From Poseidonibacter ostreae (GTDB lineage: Bacteria > Campylobacterota > Campylobacteria > Campylobacterales > Arcobacteraceae), in assembly GCF_009208055.1 (NCBI RefSeq), contig NZ_WFKI01000013.1:1-64000 (forward strand): a DNA stretch of 64,000 bases, in the 5' to 3' direction. The position numbers and the translations under genes are program-made. Numbering within the stretch: the stretch's first letter is position 1; every line of letters begins with the position of its first letter. Of this stretch, positions 43,568 to 53,258 are shown piece after piece. The notes under the pieces were generated by a model. It was not told the DNA's origin. It searched no databases and saw nothing but the letters and a program-made list of their open reading frames with translations.

Positions 43568-45043
43568 ATGTCAAAGGTTACAACTATAATTGATATTGGG
43601 TCTAACTCAATGCGTATGGTTGTACTACAAAAAAGTAGTAGATTCGCATTTAACTTAATAAATGAAACGAAAAGTAGGGTTAAAATTTCAGAAGGCTGTT
43701 ATGAAAATAATGGAAACCTTCAAGAAATACCTATGCAACGTACTTATGAATCTATGAAATCTTTTTTAAATATATCTGAATCCCTAAAATCAAGAAAAGT
43801 AATTTGTGTTGCAACGTCAGCTTTAAGAGATGCTCCTAATTCAAAAGTTTTTTTATCAAGGATCAAAAAAGATTTTGGTTTGAGTATTAAAATTATTGAT
43901 GGCGAAAAAGAAGCATATTATGGTGGAGTTGCTGCCTTAAACTTACTACATAATGATAGTTTTGTTACTGTAGATATTGGTGGAGGTTCTACGGAATTTT
44001 GTTTTGTAAAAGATAATACAATTATCAAATCAATATCTTTAAATATAGGAACAGTTCGAATTAAAGAACTTTTCTTTAATAAAAATGATATTGAGGGTGC
44101 AAAAAAATATATTCTAGATAATTTAAAAAAGATTTTTGAACAAAATATTGAGATACCAGATGTAATAGTAGGTATTGGTGGAAGTATTAGATCTGTATCA
44201 AAACTAATTATGCAAAGAAATGAATATCCTTTAGATATTTTACATGGATATAAATATAAAGTTTCAAAAGAAGAAGACTTTTTACTTCAAATCATAAATG
44301 CTGAAGATAATAATGAATTAAAAGCTTTAGGTATCAAAAAAGATAGATTTGATACGATTAAAGAAGGTACTTTTATATTAAAAACTATTTTAGATGAGCT
44401 ACATATATCAGAAGTTATTACTTCAGGAGCTGGTGTACGGGAGGGTGTTTATTTAAGTGATTTATTAAGAACATCAAACTGCAAATTTCCTTCAAATTTT
44501 AATGTTAGTGTACGATCACTTCTTGATAGATTTGAAATTGATCCAAAACAAAGTGCTTATATGGGAAATAATGCTTCGAAAATATTTGATGTTTTAAAGC
44601 CCGTTCATAATCTTGAAGATAAATATAAAACCTATTTAGTAATTGCTTCAAAACTTTACTCAATAGGTTCAGCACTTAACTTTTATAAATCTAATGATAA
44701 TGCCTTTGATTTTATACTAAATGGTCTTTCTTATGATTTTTTACATACAACAAGAGTTATTATTGCTCATACTATTAAGTTTTCAAAGAAGTCTCTACCA
44801 TCAAAAAAAGATATTCAAGAATATGAAGAACTCCTTCCCTCTCTTGATGTAATGAGATGGTTGTCTTTTATGATTTCTTTAAATATTACTACTAATCAAG
44901 ATTTATCTAAACCAAAAATTGAATATATACTAGATGAAGAGAATAATACACTAAAATTAGAGTTAGAAAATAAAACTTTTTTAATTAATTCAAATATTGA
45001 AAAATTAGAATTACCTAAAGAGTTTAATCTAGAGATTTTATAA
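43568..45043 (+). CDS. ppx: Exopolyphosphatase/pppGpp phosphohydrolase (Ppx/GppA family)
   Basis: A 491-residue protein starting one base after the ferredoxin. The actin-like ATPase-fold motifs are IDIGSNSMRMVV near the N terminus, VATSALRDAPN, TVDIGGGSTEF near 138 and VGIGGSIRSVSK near 205. The C-terminal helical half has an HD-like segment. The enzyme removes phosphate from polyphosphate and/or pppGpp, linking it to stress and the stringent response. Its stop overlaps the next start by one base, so it is coupled to lpxL. Confidence 0.93.
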   Translation: MSKVTTIIDIGSNSMRMVVLQKSSRFAFNLINETKSRVKISEGCYENNGNLQEIPMQRTYESMKSFLNISESLKSRKVICVATSALRDAPNSKVFLSRIKKDFGLSIKIIDGEKEAYYGGVAALNLLHNDSFVTVDIGGGSTEFCFVKDNTIIKSISLNIGTVRIKELFFNKNDIEGAKKYILDNLKKIFEQNIEIPDVIVGIGGSIRSVSKLIMQRNEYPLDILHGYKYKVSKEEDFLLQIINAEDNNELKALGIKKDRFDTIKEGTFILKTILDELHISEVITSGAGVREGVYLSDLLRTSNCKFPSNFNVSVRSLLDRFEIDPKQSAYMGNNASKIFDVLKPVHNLEDKYKTYLVIASKLYSIGSALNFYKSNDNAFDFILNGLSYDFLHTTRVIIAHTIKFSKKSLPSKKDIQEYEELLPSLDVMRWLSFMISLNITTNQDLSKPKIEYILDEENNTLKLELENKTFLINSNIEKLELPKEFNLEIL

Positions 45044-45969
45044 TGAAAAAGCTTGTTTATAGGCTTTTTTTAGCTTTAGTATTTATTTTAAGAAAACTAC
45101 CTACATCTTTACGAAGAGCTTTCTTTAGAGGCTTAGCAAAAATAGCTTACTTACTCTCATCAAAAACAAATAGAATAATTGAAGCAAACTTAAATCTTGT
45201 ATTTGATGGAAAAAATGAAAATTTTGAAAAGCTTAATAAAAATGAGATAGAAGAAATTAAAAAATATTCATATTTTAATATGCTTTTATGGGCACAATCA
45301 TTAATTGAAAATCTAGATATTACAGATGAAGAACTTAAAAAAAATATTACTATTGAAAATCAAGAAATTATTGAAAAACTAAAAAATGAAAAGAAAGCTA
45401 TAATCTTTATTTCTGCACATTATGGAAATATGGATATGGCTGGTACTTATATGAATAGAATGATTATGCATACCCACCAAGTTATGAGACAATCAAATTT
45501 TGAAGAAATAGATGACTTTATTATAAAAGCAAGAGAAGCTTGTGGTTCAAAAGTAATTTTAAGAAATGGTGCTGTTAAAAAGCTTGTTAAAGCTTTAATG
45601 AAAAAGGAAGCAGTTTCTTTAATAATAGATCAAAATATTAATTCTAAAGATGGAACAGAAGTCGAATTTTTAGGTAAAAAAGCATATCAAAGTTCAACAT
45701 CATCTTTATTATCAAGAAAATTTGATGCAGTTATTGTTCCTATTGGAATGTTTAATCAAGATGATTATAAATATAAGATGAAAATCTATCCTCCAATTTA
45801 TCCTATAAAAACTGAAAATGAAGAAAATGATATAAAAGAGTTATCTCAACTACAAGCTAATGCATTATCTGCTATAATACACGAAGATAAAAAACAGTGG
45901 TTTTGGCCCCATAAAAGGTTCAAAAATCATTATAGAGAGATATATGAAAAGAATACTAATAATAAGTGA
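45043..45969 (+). CDS. lpxL: Lipid A biosynthesis acyltransferase (LpxL/HtrB family)
   Basis: A 308-residue inner-membrane protein with an N-terminal hydrophobic anchor (LVYRLFLALVFIL). The catalytic HX4D is HYGNMD (His126 to Asp131), inside FISAHYGNMDMAG. DQNINSKDGTEVEFLGKKA and the PIGMFNQDDYKYKM stretch match the family. It adds a secondary acyl chain to lipid A from acyl-ACP. In Helicobacter this gene (waaM) sits near ppx and the fdxB ferredoxin, as here. It overlaps the ELM1-family gene by 26 bases. Confidence 0.93.
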   Translation: MKKLVYRLFLALVFILRKLPTSLRRAFFRGLAKIAYLLSSKTNRIIEANLNLVFDGKNENFEKLNKNEIEEIKKYSYFNMLLWAQSLIENLDITDEELKKNITIENQEIIEKLKNEKKAIIFISAHYGNMDMAGTYMNRMIMHTHQVMRQSNFEEIDDFIIKAREACGSKVILRNGAVKKLVKALMKKEAVSLIIDQNINSKDGTEVEFLGKKAYQSSTSSLLSRKFDAVIVPIGMFNQDDYKYKMKIYPPIYPIKTENEENDIKELSQLQANALSAIIHEDKKQWFWPHKRFKNHYREIYEKNTNNK

Positions 45970-46813
45970 TGGAAAACCAGGTCATTTAAATCAATCAATT
46001 GCCTTTTGTAAAATAAAAAATATAAGTTATGATATTTTAGAAGTTAAATTTAAATTAAAAATATTTAAATTGTCTTCATATATTTTAGACAAATTTGAAA
46101 GATATTCTGATGAATTATTTAAAGATTATAAAAAATATAATTATGAATTTTATGATGCAGTTGTAAGTACAGGTTCTAGTACTTATTATTTTAATAAGTT
46201 TATTAGTAAAACACATAACTTAAAATCAATAGCTCTTATGCTTCCAAAATCTTATAGATATGATGATTTTGATTATATCATTGCACAAAAACATGATAAC
46301 CCACCTCAATTAGAAAATATCATCGCAGTACCTTTAAATCTATCATATACAACTTCTAAGAATATAATTAAATCAAAAGAAAAATCTATTGGAATAATTT
46401 TAGGTGGAGATAATGGTACTTTTAAAATGGATGTTGAGAATATTAAAAATGTTTTAAACTTAATATTTAAAAACTATGATGGTTACTTAAAATATATTAC
46501 TACATCAAGAAGAACATCAAAACAGATTGAAGATTTATTGAGTGAATATGAGTTTGATTATAAACTTATTTATTCAGAAACACCAACAATTAATCCAATA
46601 CCAGATTTTATAAAACTATGTAGTGAATTATTTATTACAATAGATTCAACTTCAATGTTAAGTGAAGCAAGAGCTAATAGTAATGCTGATATATCAATCA
46701 TAGAATTAAGAAGTAAAAAACATCATACAAAATTTCATGATTTAGCACATACTGTAAATAGTACTAAAGAAAAAGTTGATTTTTCTACATTATTAAAAAA
46801 TATAGAAATTTAA
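45944..46813 (+). CDS. ELM1/GtrOC1-family protein
   Basis: A 289-residue soluble protein beginning MKRILIISDGKPGHLNQSIA, the diagnostic start of the mitochondrial-fission ELM1 family. Bacterial members occur in LPS and capsule clusters and have a glycosyltransferase-like (GT-B) fold, including the internal GIILGGDNGTF and the C-terminal ITIDSTSMLSEARANS. A sugar-transfer role in core or lipid A assembly is likely, but the exact step is unknown. It overlaps lpxL and precedes the nucleotide-sugar dehydrogenase by 10 bases. Confidence 0.85.
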   Translation: MKRILIISDGKPGHLNQSIAFCKIKNISYDILEVKFKLKIFKLSSYILDKFERYSDELFKDYKKYNYEFYDAVVSTGSSTYYFNKFISKTHNLKSIALMLPKSYRYDDFDYIIAQKHDNPPQLENIIAVPLNLSYTTSKNIIKSKEKSIGIILGGDNGTFKMDVENIKNVLNLIFKNYDGYLKYITTSRRTSKQIEDLLSEYEFDYKLIYSETPTINPIPDFIKLCSELFITIDSTSMLSEARANSNADISIIELRSKKHHTKFHDLAHTVNSTKEKVDFSTLLKNIEI

Positions 46814-46823
46814 AAGGTTTTAA

Positions 46824-48089
46824 ATGAATAAAAAGATATGTATAATAGGCCTAGGATATGTAGGACTTCCATTAGCCGCAGCCTTTGCAAAAAAATATAC
46901 TGTTGTTGGATTTGATATTAATGAGCCAAGAGTAGAAGAGCTAAATAATGATTACGATAGAACTTTAGAATTAGATAAAGAACAATTAGTTGAAGTAAAA
47001 GATAATATTACTTACTCTTGTGATTTAGAAGATATCAAAGATGCAAATATTTATATAGTAACAGTTCCTACTCCTATTGATTCTTCAAATAGACCAGATT
47101 TAACTCCTTTAGTAAAATCATCTCAAATGATTGGACGTGTACTTAAACAAGATGATATTGTAATTTATGAAAGTACAGTATATCCTGGAGTTACAGAAGA
47201 AGTATGTGTACCACAACTAGAAGCTACTTCAGGTATGACTTTTAATAAAGACTTCTTCTGTGGATATTCTCCTGAAAGAATTAACCCAGGTGATAAAGAA
47301 CATACAGTTACAAAAATACTAAAAATTACAGCAGGATCAAACCCAGAAATTGCTGATGAAGTAGATAACCTTTACAAAAGTATTATTACAGCAGGAACAC
47401 ATAAAGCAAGCTCAATAAAAGTAGCAGAAGCAGCAAAAGTAATAGAGAATACTCAAAGAGATGTAAATATTGCACTTGTAAATGAATTAGCTCTTATCTT
47501 TGATACTATGGGTATTGATACAAATGATGTAATAGAAGCAGCAGCAACTAAATGGAACTTTATAAAATTAAAACCAGGATTAGTTGGTGGACACTGTATT
47601 GGTGTAGATCCATATTATCTTACATTTAAAGCAGAAGAATTAGGATATAAACCAAATCTAATTTTAGGTGCTAGACAAATCAATAATGGTATGGGTAAAT
47701 ATATAGCTGAAAAGACTATAAAACTAATGATTAAAAAAGGTAAGCTTATTAAAGATGCTAATATTTTAGTAATGGGACTTACTTTTAAAGAAAACTGCCC
47801 AGATATAAGAAATACAAAAGTAGTTGATATTATTCATGAATTAGAAGAATATGGTGCAAAAATAGATGTATATGAACCATGGATAGATGAAAAAGATAAA
47901 GATTATTATGATTATAACTTTGTTAATAATCCTTTAGAAAATGATAAGAAATATGAAGCAATAGTTGTAGCAGTTGGACATGATAAATTTAAATCTTTTT
48001 CACAAGAAGAGTTTGAGTCATTGATAAATGGTGAGAATATTTTAATTGATGTTAAGGGAATTATTCCTAATCCTGATTGGAAATTATAA
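46824..48089 (+). CDS. tviB: UDP-N-acetylhexosamine dehydrogenase (TviB/WbpO-like)
   Basis: A 421-residue NAD-dependent enzyme. The Rossmann motif is IGLGYVGLP (8-16). The second signature is YSPERINPGDKEHT. The catalytic cysteine is Cys258 in GGHCIGVDPYYLTF. The C-terminal UDP-binding half has GLTFKENCPDIRNTK. The start YTVVGFDINEPRVEEL and the length are closest to TviB/WbpO enzymes, which oxidise UDP-GlcNAc or UDP-GalNAc to the uronic acid. A UDP-glucose dehydrogenase cannot be excluded. A typical TviC epimerase is not in the window. Confidence 0.9.
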   Translation: MNKKICIIGLGYVGLPLAAAFAKKYTVVGFDINEPRVEELNNDYDRTLELDKEQLVEVKDNITYSCDLEDIKDANIYIVTVPTPIDSSNRPDLTPLVKSSQMIGRVLKQDDIVIYESTVYPGVTEEVCVPQLEATSGMTFNKDFFCGYSPERINPGDKEHTVTKILKITAGSNPEIADEVDNLYKSIITAGTHKASSIKVAEAAKVIENTQRDVNIALVNELALIFDTMGIDTNDVIEAAATKWNFIKLKPGLVGGHCIGVDPYYLTFKAEELGYKPNLILGARQINNGMGKYIAEKTIKLMIKKGKLIKDANILVMGLTFKENCPDIRNTKVVDIIHELEEYGAKIDVYEPWIDEKDKDYYDYNFVNNPLENDKKYEAIVVAVGHDKFKSFSQEEFESLINGENILIDVKGIIPNPDWKL

Positions 48090-48094
48090 AAAAC

Positions 48095-49195
48095 ATGAAA
48101 GTAATACAGTTACTTCCTGAACTTAATGAAGGTGGAGTTGAACGTGGTGTTGTTGAACTTAACCGGGAGTATTCAAAATTAGATATTGAATCTATTGTTA
48201 TTAGTAATGGAGGTAAACTATCAAATCAAATTGATTTAGATGGTGGTAAACATATAACTTTTGATGTATCTAGTAAAAATATTTTTACTTCAGTTTCAAG
48301 AGTCTTTAAATTAAGAAAAATATTAGAAGAATTAAAACCAGATATTTTACATGTAAGAAGTAGAGTACCTGCATGGTTGGTCTTTTTTGCAAATAAAAGC
48401 TTAAATATTAAAGTTGTTAGTACTGTTCATGGTTTTAACTCTGTTAGTTTTTATAGTAAAATAATGACAAAAGCAGATGCAGTTATCTGTGTGAGCAATA
48501 GTATCAAAGAATATATTCAAAAAAACTATAAAACAAAAAGTGAAATAATCTCAGTAATTCCAAGAGGAATTGATTTAGAATTATTTAACTCATTAAATAT
48601 AGATAAAGTTTTTATATCTAATTTTAAAGAAGAATTTCAATTAGAAAATAAATTTATTGTTTCAACTGTAGGAAGAATAACTCAATTAAAAGATTATGAA
48701 ACTTTTATAAAAGCTATTTTTATTATAAAAAAAGAGATAAAAGAAGTTAGAGCATTAATTGTAGGTGGTGTAAGATCTGATAAAGAAGATTATTTAAACT
48801 CACTAAAAAAACTAATAAAAGAACTTAAGTTAGAAGAAAATATTATTTTTACAGGAAGTCAAAATAAAATAACTGAAATATATGCTTTAAGTGATGTAGT
48901 TGTTAGTTCTTCAAAAAAACCAGAGAGTTTTGGACGTGCAGTTGCTGAGTCTATTGCTATGAATACACCTGTCATTGCAACAAATCATGGTGGTGTAAAA
49001 GATATAATAATTGAAAATGAAAATGGCTTCTTTTTTGATGTAGGAAATGAAAAGCAGTTAGCCGAAAAAATTATAAAATCTAAAAACTTAAGTTTTGATG
49101 GATATAATTATATTTCTAATAATTTTTCTTTGGATAATATGTTAGATAAGACTTTGAATGTTTATAAAAAGGTAATAAGTGATTGTTTTAGGTAA
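48095..49195 (+). CDS. GT4-family glycosyltransferase
   Basis: A GT-B enzyme of 366 residues. I choose the ATG at 48095 (MKVIQLLPELNEGGVERGV), since the upstream TTG at 48077 lies inside the previous gene. GGVERGV near the N terminus binds the acceptor side. The C-terminal donor domain has STVGRITQLKDYETFIKA and the ESFGRAVAESIAMNTPVIA loop with the EX7E motif. It should add a hexose or hexosamine to a lipid-linked glycan. The next gene overlaps it by 17 bases. Confidence 0.9.
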   Translation: MKVIQLLPELNEGGVERGVVELNREYSKLDIESIVISNGGKLSNQIDLDGGKHITFDVSSKNIFTSVSRVFKLRKILEELKPDILHVRSRVPAWLVFFANKSLNIKVVSTVHGFNSVSFYSKIMTKADAVICVSNSIKEYIQKNYKTKSEIISVIPRGIDLELFNSLNIDKVFISNFKEEFQLENKFIVSTVGRITQLKDYETFIKAIFIIKKEIKEVRALIVGGVRSDKEDYLNSLKKLIKELKLEENIIFTGSQNKITEIYALSDVVVSSSKKPESFGRAVAESIAMNTPVIATNHGGVKDIIIENENGFFFDVGNEKQLAEKIIKSKNLSFDGYNYISNNFSLDNMLDKTLNVYKKVISDCFR

Positions 49196-50330
49196 AGATA
49201 TAGAAGATAAAAATATATTCAAAATATTAGTGTTTATTTGGATTATGTCAATACCTTTTAAAAATGCAGTATATCAAATATCAGTTATTACAATAATTGT
49301 TTTTTTCCTATATTATCTTATTAAATTTAAAAACTTTAGTATTTTATTTGAAAATTTGAAAAATACTAAGTATTTATTTCTTGGTTTTTTTAGTATTATT
49401 TTAAGTATGATAATTAGCAATCTATTTAATTTAGAGTATTTAGATAACAAGTCGTGGCATATTATTTATATGTTTGTCATTCGATATGGATTAATATTTG
49501 TTATCCTTACTTATTTTTATAAATTAGATTTTTTTAATAAGAAAGAAATTATAGCAACAGTTCTATTATCACTTATTTTTTTAATGTTTACTGGAATATA
49601 TGAAATAATTGGAAATATGAATGTAGTTATGAGTAGAGGAATATTAGGAACTCTTGATAATCGTAATACTTTTGGTTTATTTATGGGAATGGGAGTTGTA
49701 TTAAGTTTGCTAATTGTAAAAGATTATAAGCTAATTGGATTAGTCTTAATTCTTATGTTTTCTTTTTTTATGATATTTTCTTTTTCAAGGTCTTCTTGGG
49801 TTGCTAGTACTTCTTCTATTTTTATTTTATTTATTTTAAATTATAAGAAAATAAAAATAGTTCACTTAGGATATATAGTTATATTTTTGACTTTTTTAAT
49901 AACTTTGTATTTTAATTTCGATTCATTTCAAAATAGATTTGATCAATTAATATCCGGGTACTCAAGTAATAGAATAGAAATTTGGATGCATACAATAGCC
50001 TTAATAAAAGATAATTTTATATTTGGTTATGGGATAGACTCTTGGAATAATTTACCAGATAGCTATTTAGTTAGATTTCCAAATCCTCATAATTTATTTC
50101 TAGAAATTCTAATAAATATAGGTTTATTAGGTTTAGGTATATATATATTTACAGTGATGGTTATTATTGTAAAAATTATTAGTTCAAAAAATTTTATTTT
50201 ACTTCCAGTTGCTTCATATTTTCTGATTGTTACATTGTTTGATTTCAGTATATTTACTTCAAAAGAACTTCTTAGCTTTTTAACAATTTTTATTTTTTTA
50301 GTGTATTCTAACGATTTTAAGAAAGTATAA
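49179..50330 (+). CDS. O-antigen ligase (WaaL)-like polytopic membrane protein
   Basis: A 383-residue protein starting at GTG 49179, inside the previous gene, with AAGG six bases before. It has 10-12 hydrophobic segments. A large loop near 260-290 carries SSNRIEIWMHTIALIKDN and GYGIDSWNNLPD, followed by PNPHNLFLEILINIGLLGL, the PHN(L)xL pattern of Wzy/O-antigen ligase proteins. It probably joins a completed polysaccharide to lipid A core, or polymerises it. The two roles are not separable by sequence alone. Confidence 0.85.
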   Translation: MIVLGKDIEDKNIFKILVFIWIMSIPFKNAVYQISVITIIVFFLYYLIKFKNFSILFENLKNTKYLFLGFFSIILSMIISNLFNLEYLDNKSWHIIYMFVIRYGLIFVILTYFYKLDFFNKKEIIATVLLSLIFLMFTGIYEIIGNMNVVMSRGILGTLDNRNTFGLFMGMGVVLSLLIVKDYKLIGLVLILMFSFFMIFSFSRSSWVASTSSIFILFILNYKKIKIVHLGYIVIFLTFLITLYFNFDSFQNRFDQLISGYSSNRIEIWMHTIALIKDNFIFGYGIDSWNNLPDSYLVRFPNPHNLFLEILINIGLLGLGIYIFTVMVIIVKIISSKNFILLPVASYFLIVTLFDFSIFTSKELLSFLTIFIFLVYSNDFKKV

Positions 50331-51142
50331 TGATTTATATATTTATCACAATTCTTTTATTGTTTGTTGTCTTTTCTATAAGATTTAAATGGTGGAAAAA
50401 AAATATTTCATATTCACATCCTAGAGTTCTTATGTATCATATGATAAGTAATCATCTACCTAAAAGTAAATCGAAGTTTAATCGTTTACGAGTAAAGCCA
50501 AAAGAATTCGAAAAACAACTTAAATGGTTAAAAAAGAATAACTTTAAAAGTTATACTTTAAGTGAACTAGTTTCTTTAAAGGAAATTCCAAAAAAGTCAA
50601 TTGTAATTACATTTGACGATGGCTATGAAGATAATTTTATAAATGCATTCCCTTTACTTCAAAAATATGATTTTAAAGCAACTATCTACATTGTTTTAAA
50701 TAGATTTAATAACAATTGGGCTACAGATAAAGATTTAAATATTGCTAGTGATGAATTAAATAAAGAAAAAATGTTAACTAATAAGCAGATTATTAGTATG
50801 ATCAATAGCGGTTTCATTGAAATTGCATCTCATACTTTTGACCATGTAAATTTACCTACGATTGCAGATACTGATAAAATACATCAAATAGAAAAATCAA
50901 AAGAAGAAATAATTAATCTTTTTGATATTGGTTGTAGTTCTTTTGCTTATCCATTCGGATTTTACGATAAAAAAGATGTTAAAATAGTTGAAAAATCAAA
51001 TTACACAAATGCAACAACTACTGTTAATGGAGTATATGATATTACTAAATATTCAAAATTTGAAATACCACGTATTATGGTAAGTGGAAGGCAAGGTCTA
51101 TTTGCTTTTATTTTAAAGATAAAAAAGGGAAGAAATAGATGA
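50330..51142 (+). CDS. Polysaccharide deacetylase-family protein
   Basis: A 270-residue protein with an N-terminal membrane anchor (IYIFITILLLFVVFSI). The NodB domain has ITFDDGYEDNF (Asp96 and Asp97), IASHTFDHVNLPT with the metal-binding His pair, and SFAYPFGFYDK. These are the zinc site and catalytic residues of carbohydrate esterase family 4. It removes N-acetyl groups from a glycan, probably in the periplasm or at the membrane. It overlaps the ligase by one base and the next glycosyltransferase by four. Confidence 0.92.
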   Translation: MIYIFITILLLFVVFSIRFKWWKKNISYSHPRVLMYHMISNHLPKSKSKFNRLRVKPKEFEKQLKWLKKNNFKSYTLSELVSLKEIPKKSIVITFDDGYEDNFINAFPLLQKYDFKATIYIVLNRFNNNWATDKDLNIASDELNKEKMLTNKQIISMINSGFIEIASHTFDHVNLPTIADTDKIHQIEKSKEEIINLFDIGCSSFAYPFGFYDKKDVKIVEKSNYTNATTTVNGVYDITKYSKFEIPRIMVSGRQGLFAFILKIKKGRNR

Positions 51143-52116
51143 AAATTTGTTATTTTACTTGTTCCTCTAGTTATGGAGGAATGGAAAAAATTATTATTGA
51201 TACCTTAAATGGAATAATCGATAGAGCAGAATGTTCAGTAATCATACCTAAAAATTCTACTTATATAAATAGATTTTCTAATAAGGTAAATGTAATAGAG
51301 TTTGAATCTTTGAATGAAAGATCTAATCCTTTTTTATATTTAGAAATATACAAAATACTTAAAAACTATGAAATAATACATACTCATGGGGCAAAAGCAA
51401 CAAAAATAGCTTATTTTATAAATAAAATACTTCCTTTTATTCATGTTGCTACGAAACATAATATAAGAAAAGGTAAAATCTTTAATAAAGTTAAAAATGT
51501 AATTAGTGTTTCATCCGAAGTTTCTAAGACAATCACTCATTCAAGTACAGTTTTATATTTTGGTATTCAAAAACCATTAAATATTGAATCTGAAAAAAAT
51601 GACACCTTTACAATAACTACAGTTGGGAGATTAGATAATATAAAAGGTTTTGATTTACTTATTGAACAAGTTTCAAGGATAGCTTTTAATTTTCAATTAA
51701 ATATAATAGGTGAAGGCCCAGAAAAGCAAAAACTTTTAAATTTAATAGATTCGAAAAACTTAGGAAAAAAAGTATTTCTTCTTGGTTTTAAAAATGATAT
51801 CCCTAAACATCTTAAAGATTGTCATTTACAAGTAATTTCATCTTTAAGTGAAGGATTACCTTTAACTTTACTTGAAGGTATAATGAATAGTCCTATTATT
51901 ATCTCAACACCGGTTGGTGGAATTGTTGAAGTATTAGAAAGTGATTATTTAGTAAATATTAATGATTTTGCAAATAAAATTAGTAATATTTACGAGGATT
52001 ATATTTTTTATAGTAATGATTTTAAATTAAAACATAATCACTTAAAAGAAAAATTTGATTTTGATGTTTATTCAAACAATTTATTAGAATATTATAAAGA
52101 GGTTTATAATGGTTGA
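51139..52116 (+). CDS. GT4-family glycosyltransferase
   Basis: A 325-residue GT-B enzyme starting MKICYFTCSSSYGGMEKII. The donor domain has ITTVGRLDNIKGFDLLIEQ, IIGEGPEKQKL and SSLSEGLPLTLLEGIMNSP with the EX7E acid pair. HTHGAKATKIAYF is typical of the N-terminal domain. It is shorter than the average GT4 protein but complete. It overlaps its neighbours on both sides, so it belongs to the same translationally coupled run. Confidence 0.9.
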   Translation: MKICYFTCSSSYGGMEKIIIDTLNGIIDRAECSVIIPKNSTYINRFSNKVNVIEFESLNERSNPFLYLEIYKILKNYEIIHTHGAKATKIAYFINKILPFIHVATKHNIRKGKIFNKVKNVISVSSEVSKTITHSSTVLYFGIQKPLNIESEKNDTFTITTVGRLDNIKGFDLLIEQVSRIAFNFQLNIIGEGPEKQKLLNLIDSKNLGKKVFLLGFKNDIPKHLKDCHLQVISSLSEGLPLTLLEGIMNSPIIISTPVGGIVEVLESDYLVNINDFANKISNIYEDYIFYSNDFKLKHNHLKEKFDFDVYSNNLLEYYKEVYNG

Positions 52117-53170
52117 AAACTTAAAAATCGTACATTGTGGCATTTTTAATGAAAAAGAAAATGGAAACTTTTTTTATGGATTAGAGCGAAAAATATCCCA
52201 TGGATTAATACAAAATGGTCATTTTGTTTATGATTTTTCTTACAGAGATATAGAAAGAAATTTCCGATTTATGGGTATAAAAGATAGTGGTCTAAAGAAA
52301 ATGAATCAAAAGTTAATTGATATATGTAAAAATATTGACATTGATATTCTATTTCTAGCAAAATCTGAAAAGATTGAAAAAGAAACATTAATTAGAATAA
52401 AAGAACTTTTACCTAATGTTAAAATAATTCAGTGGTATGTAGATCATTTAGAAGAGGATGAAGCTTTTTTTGATAAGTTGAATTATATTGACATTTTTTA
52501 TTATGCAAATGCTAAAGATTTAGAAAAATTATCTGAAAAATATAAAGATACTATCTTTTCTTTTTTCCCAAATATTTCTGATCCGTCATTTGACAAAAGT
52601 ATTAATTTAGAAAAAACAAATGATATTTTATATATTGCAAGAGATCATAAAGAAGATATCAGAAGTAAATTTGCTGTTTTATTAAAAGAGTTTTGTGAAA
52701 AAGAAAATATTTCTTATGAAATTTTTGCTTCATTAAATAACCCACCAGTTTTTGGAAATGAATTTCACAAGGCAATAGCTAGAGCTAAAATAGCAATAAA
52801 TTTTAATAGAGATGATTATTTAGAAAAAATAAATAAAGAAAAAGTTCTAGGTGCATCTGATAGAATGGCACAATTTTTAGGAAGTGGAATATGTACATTT
52901 TCTCCAAGAATTAATGGTTTTGAAAAACTATATGTTGAAGATCAAGAAATAGTTTATTTTGATAATATTAATGATTGTTTAAATAAAGTGAAGTGTTATT
53001 TAAAAGATGGTAAATATAATGAAATAGCAAGAAAAGGACAGAAAAAAACATTTGCTCTTACAAATTCTAAAAGAGTGACAAAGTTTATGCTAGAAGTTTT
53101 ATTTAAGGAAGATAAACTTGATAAATATGAATGGAATGAATATATATTTAAAGAAGGAATAAATTTATAA
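52109..53170 (+). CDS. CgeB-like glycosyltransferase
   Basis: A 353-residue GT-B protein of the group annotated as spore maturation protein CgeB. The C-terminal half has LYIARDHKEDIRSKF, a donor-side KAIARAKIAINFNRDD, RMAQFLGSGICTFSPRINGF, and RKGQKKTFALTNSKRV near the end. In non-sporulating bacteria these are glycan or flagellin glycosyltransferases. Together with the similar protein at 54152 it gives two CgeB-like enzymes in this cluster. An 88-base gap follows, the first real break in the run of overlapping genes. Confidence 0.82.
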   Translation: MVENLKIVHCGIFNEKENGNFFYGLERKISHGLIQNGHFVYDFSYRDIERNFRFMGIKDSGLKKMNQKLIDICKNIDIDILFLAKSEKIEKETLIRIKELLPNVKIIQWYVDHLEEDEAFFDKLNYIDIFYYANAKDLEKLSEKYKDTIFSFFPNISDPSFDKSINLEKTNDILYIARDHKEDIRSKFAVLLKEFCEKENISYEIFASLNNPPVFGNEFHKAIARAKIAINFNRDDYLEKINKEKVLGASDRMAQFLGSGICTFSPRINGFEKLYVEDQEIVYFDNINDCLNKVKCYLKDGKYNEIARKGQKKTFALTNSKRVTKFMLEVLFKEDKLDKYEWNEYIFKEGINL

Positions 53171-53258
53171 TAATTTAAGTTAATTAATAACATGAATTAT
53201 TAATAAATTCTAGTAGTAAAATATGTATAAAATAAGTAAAAAATTAAGGAAGTAGATA

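Noticed and set aside
53171..53258. AT-rich inverted repeat between the CgeB-like and pyruvyltransferase genes
   Set aside because: The stem is only A-T pairs (TTAATAA with TTATTAA) with no T run, too weak to call a terminator.
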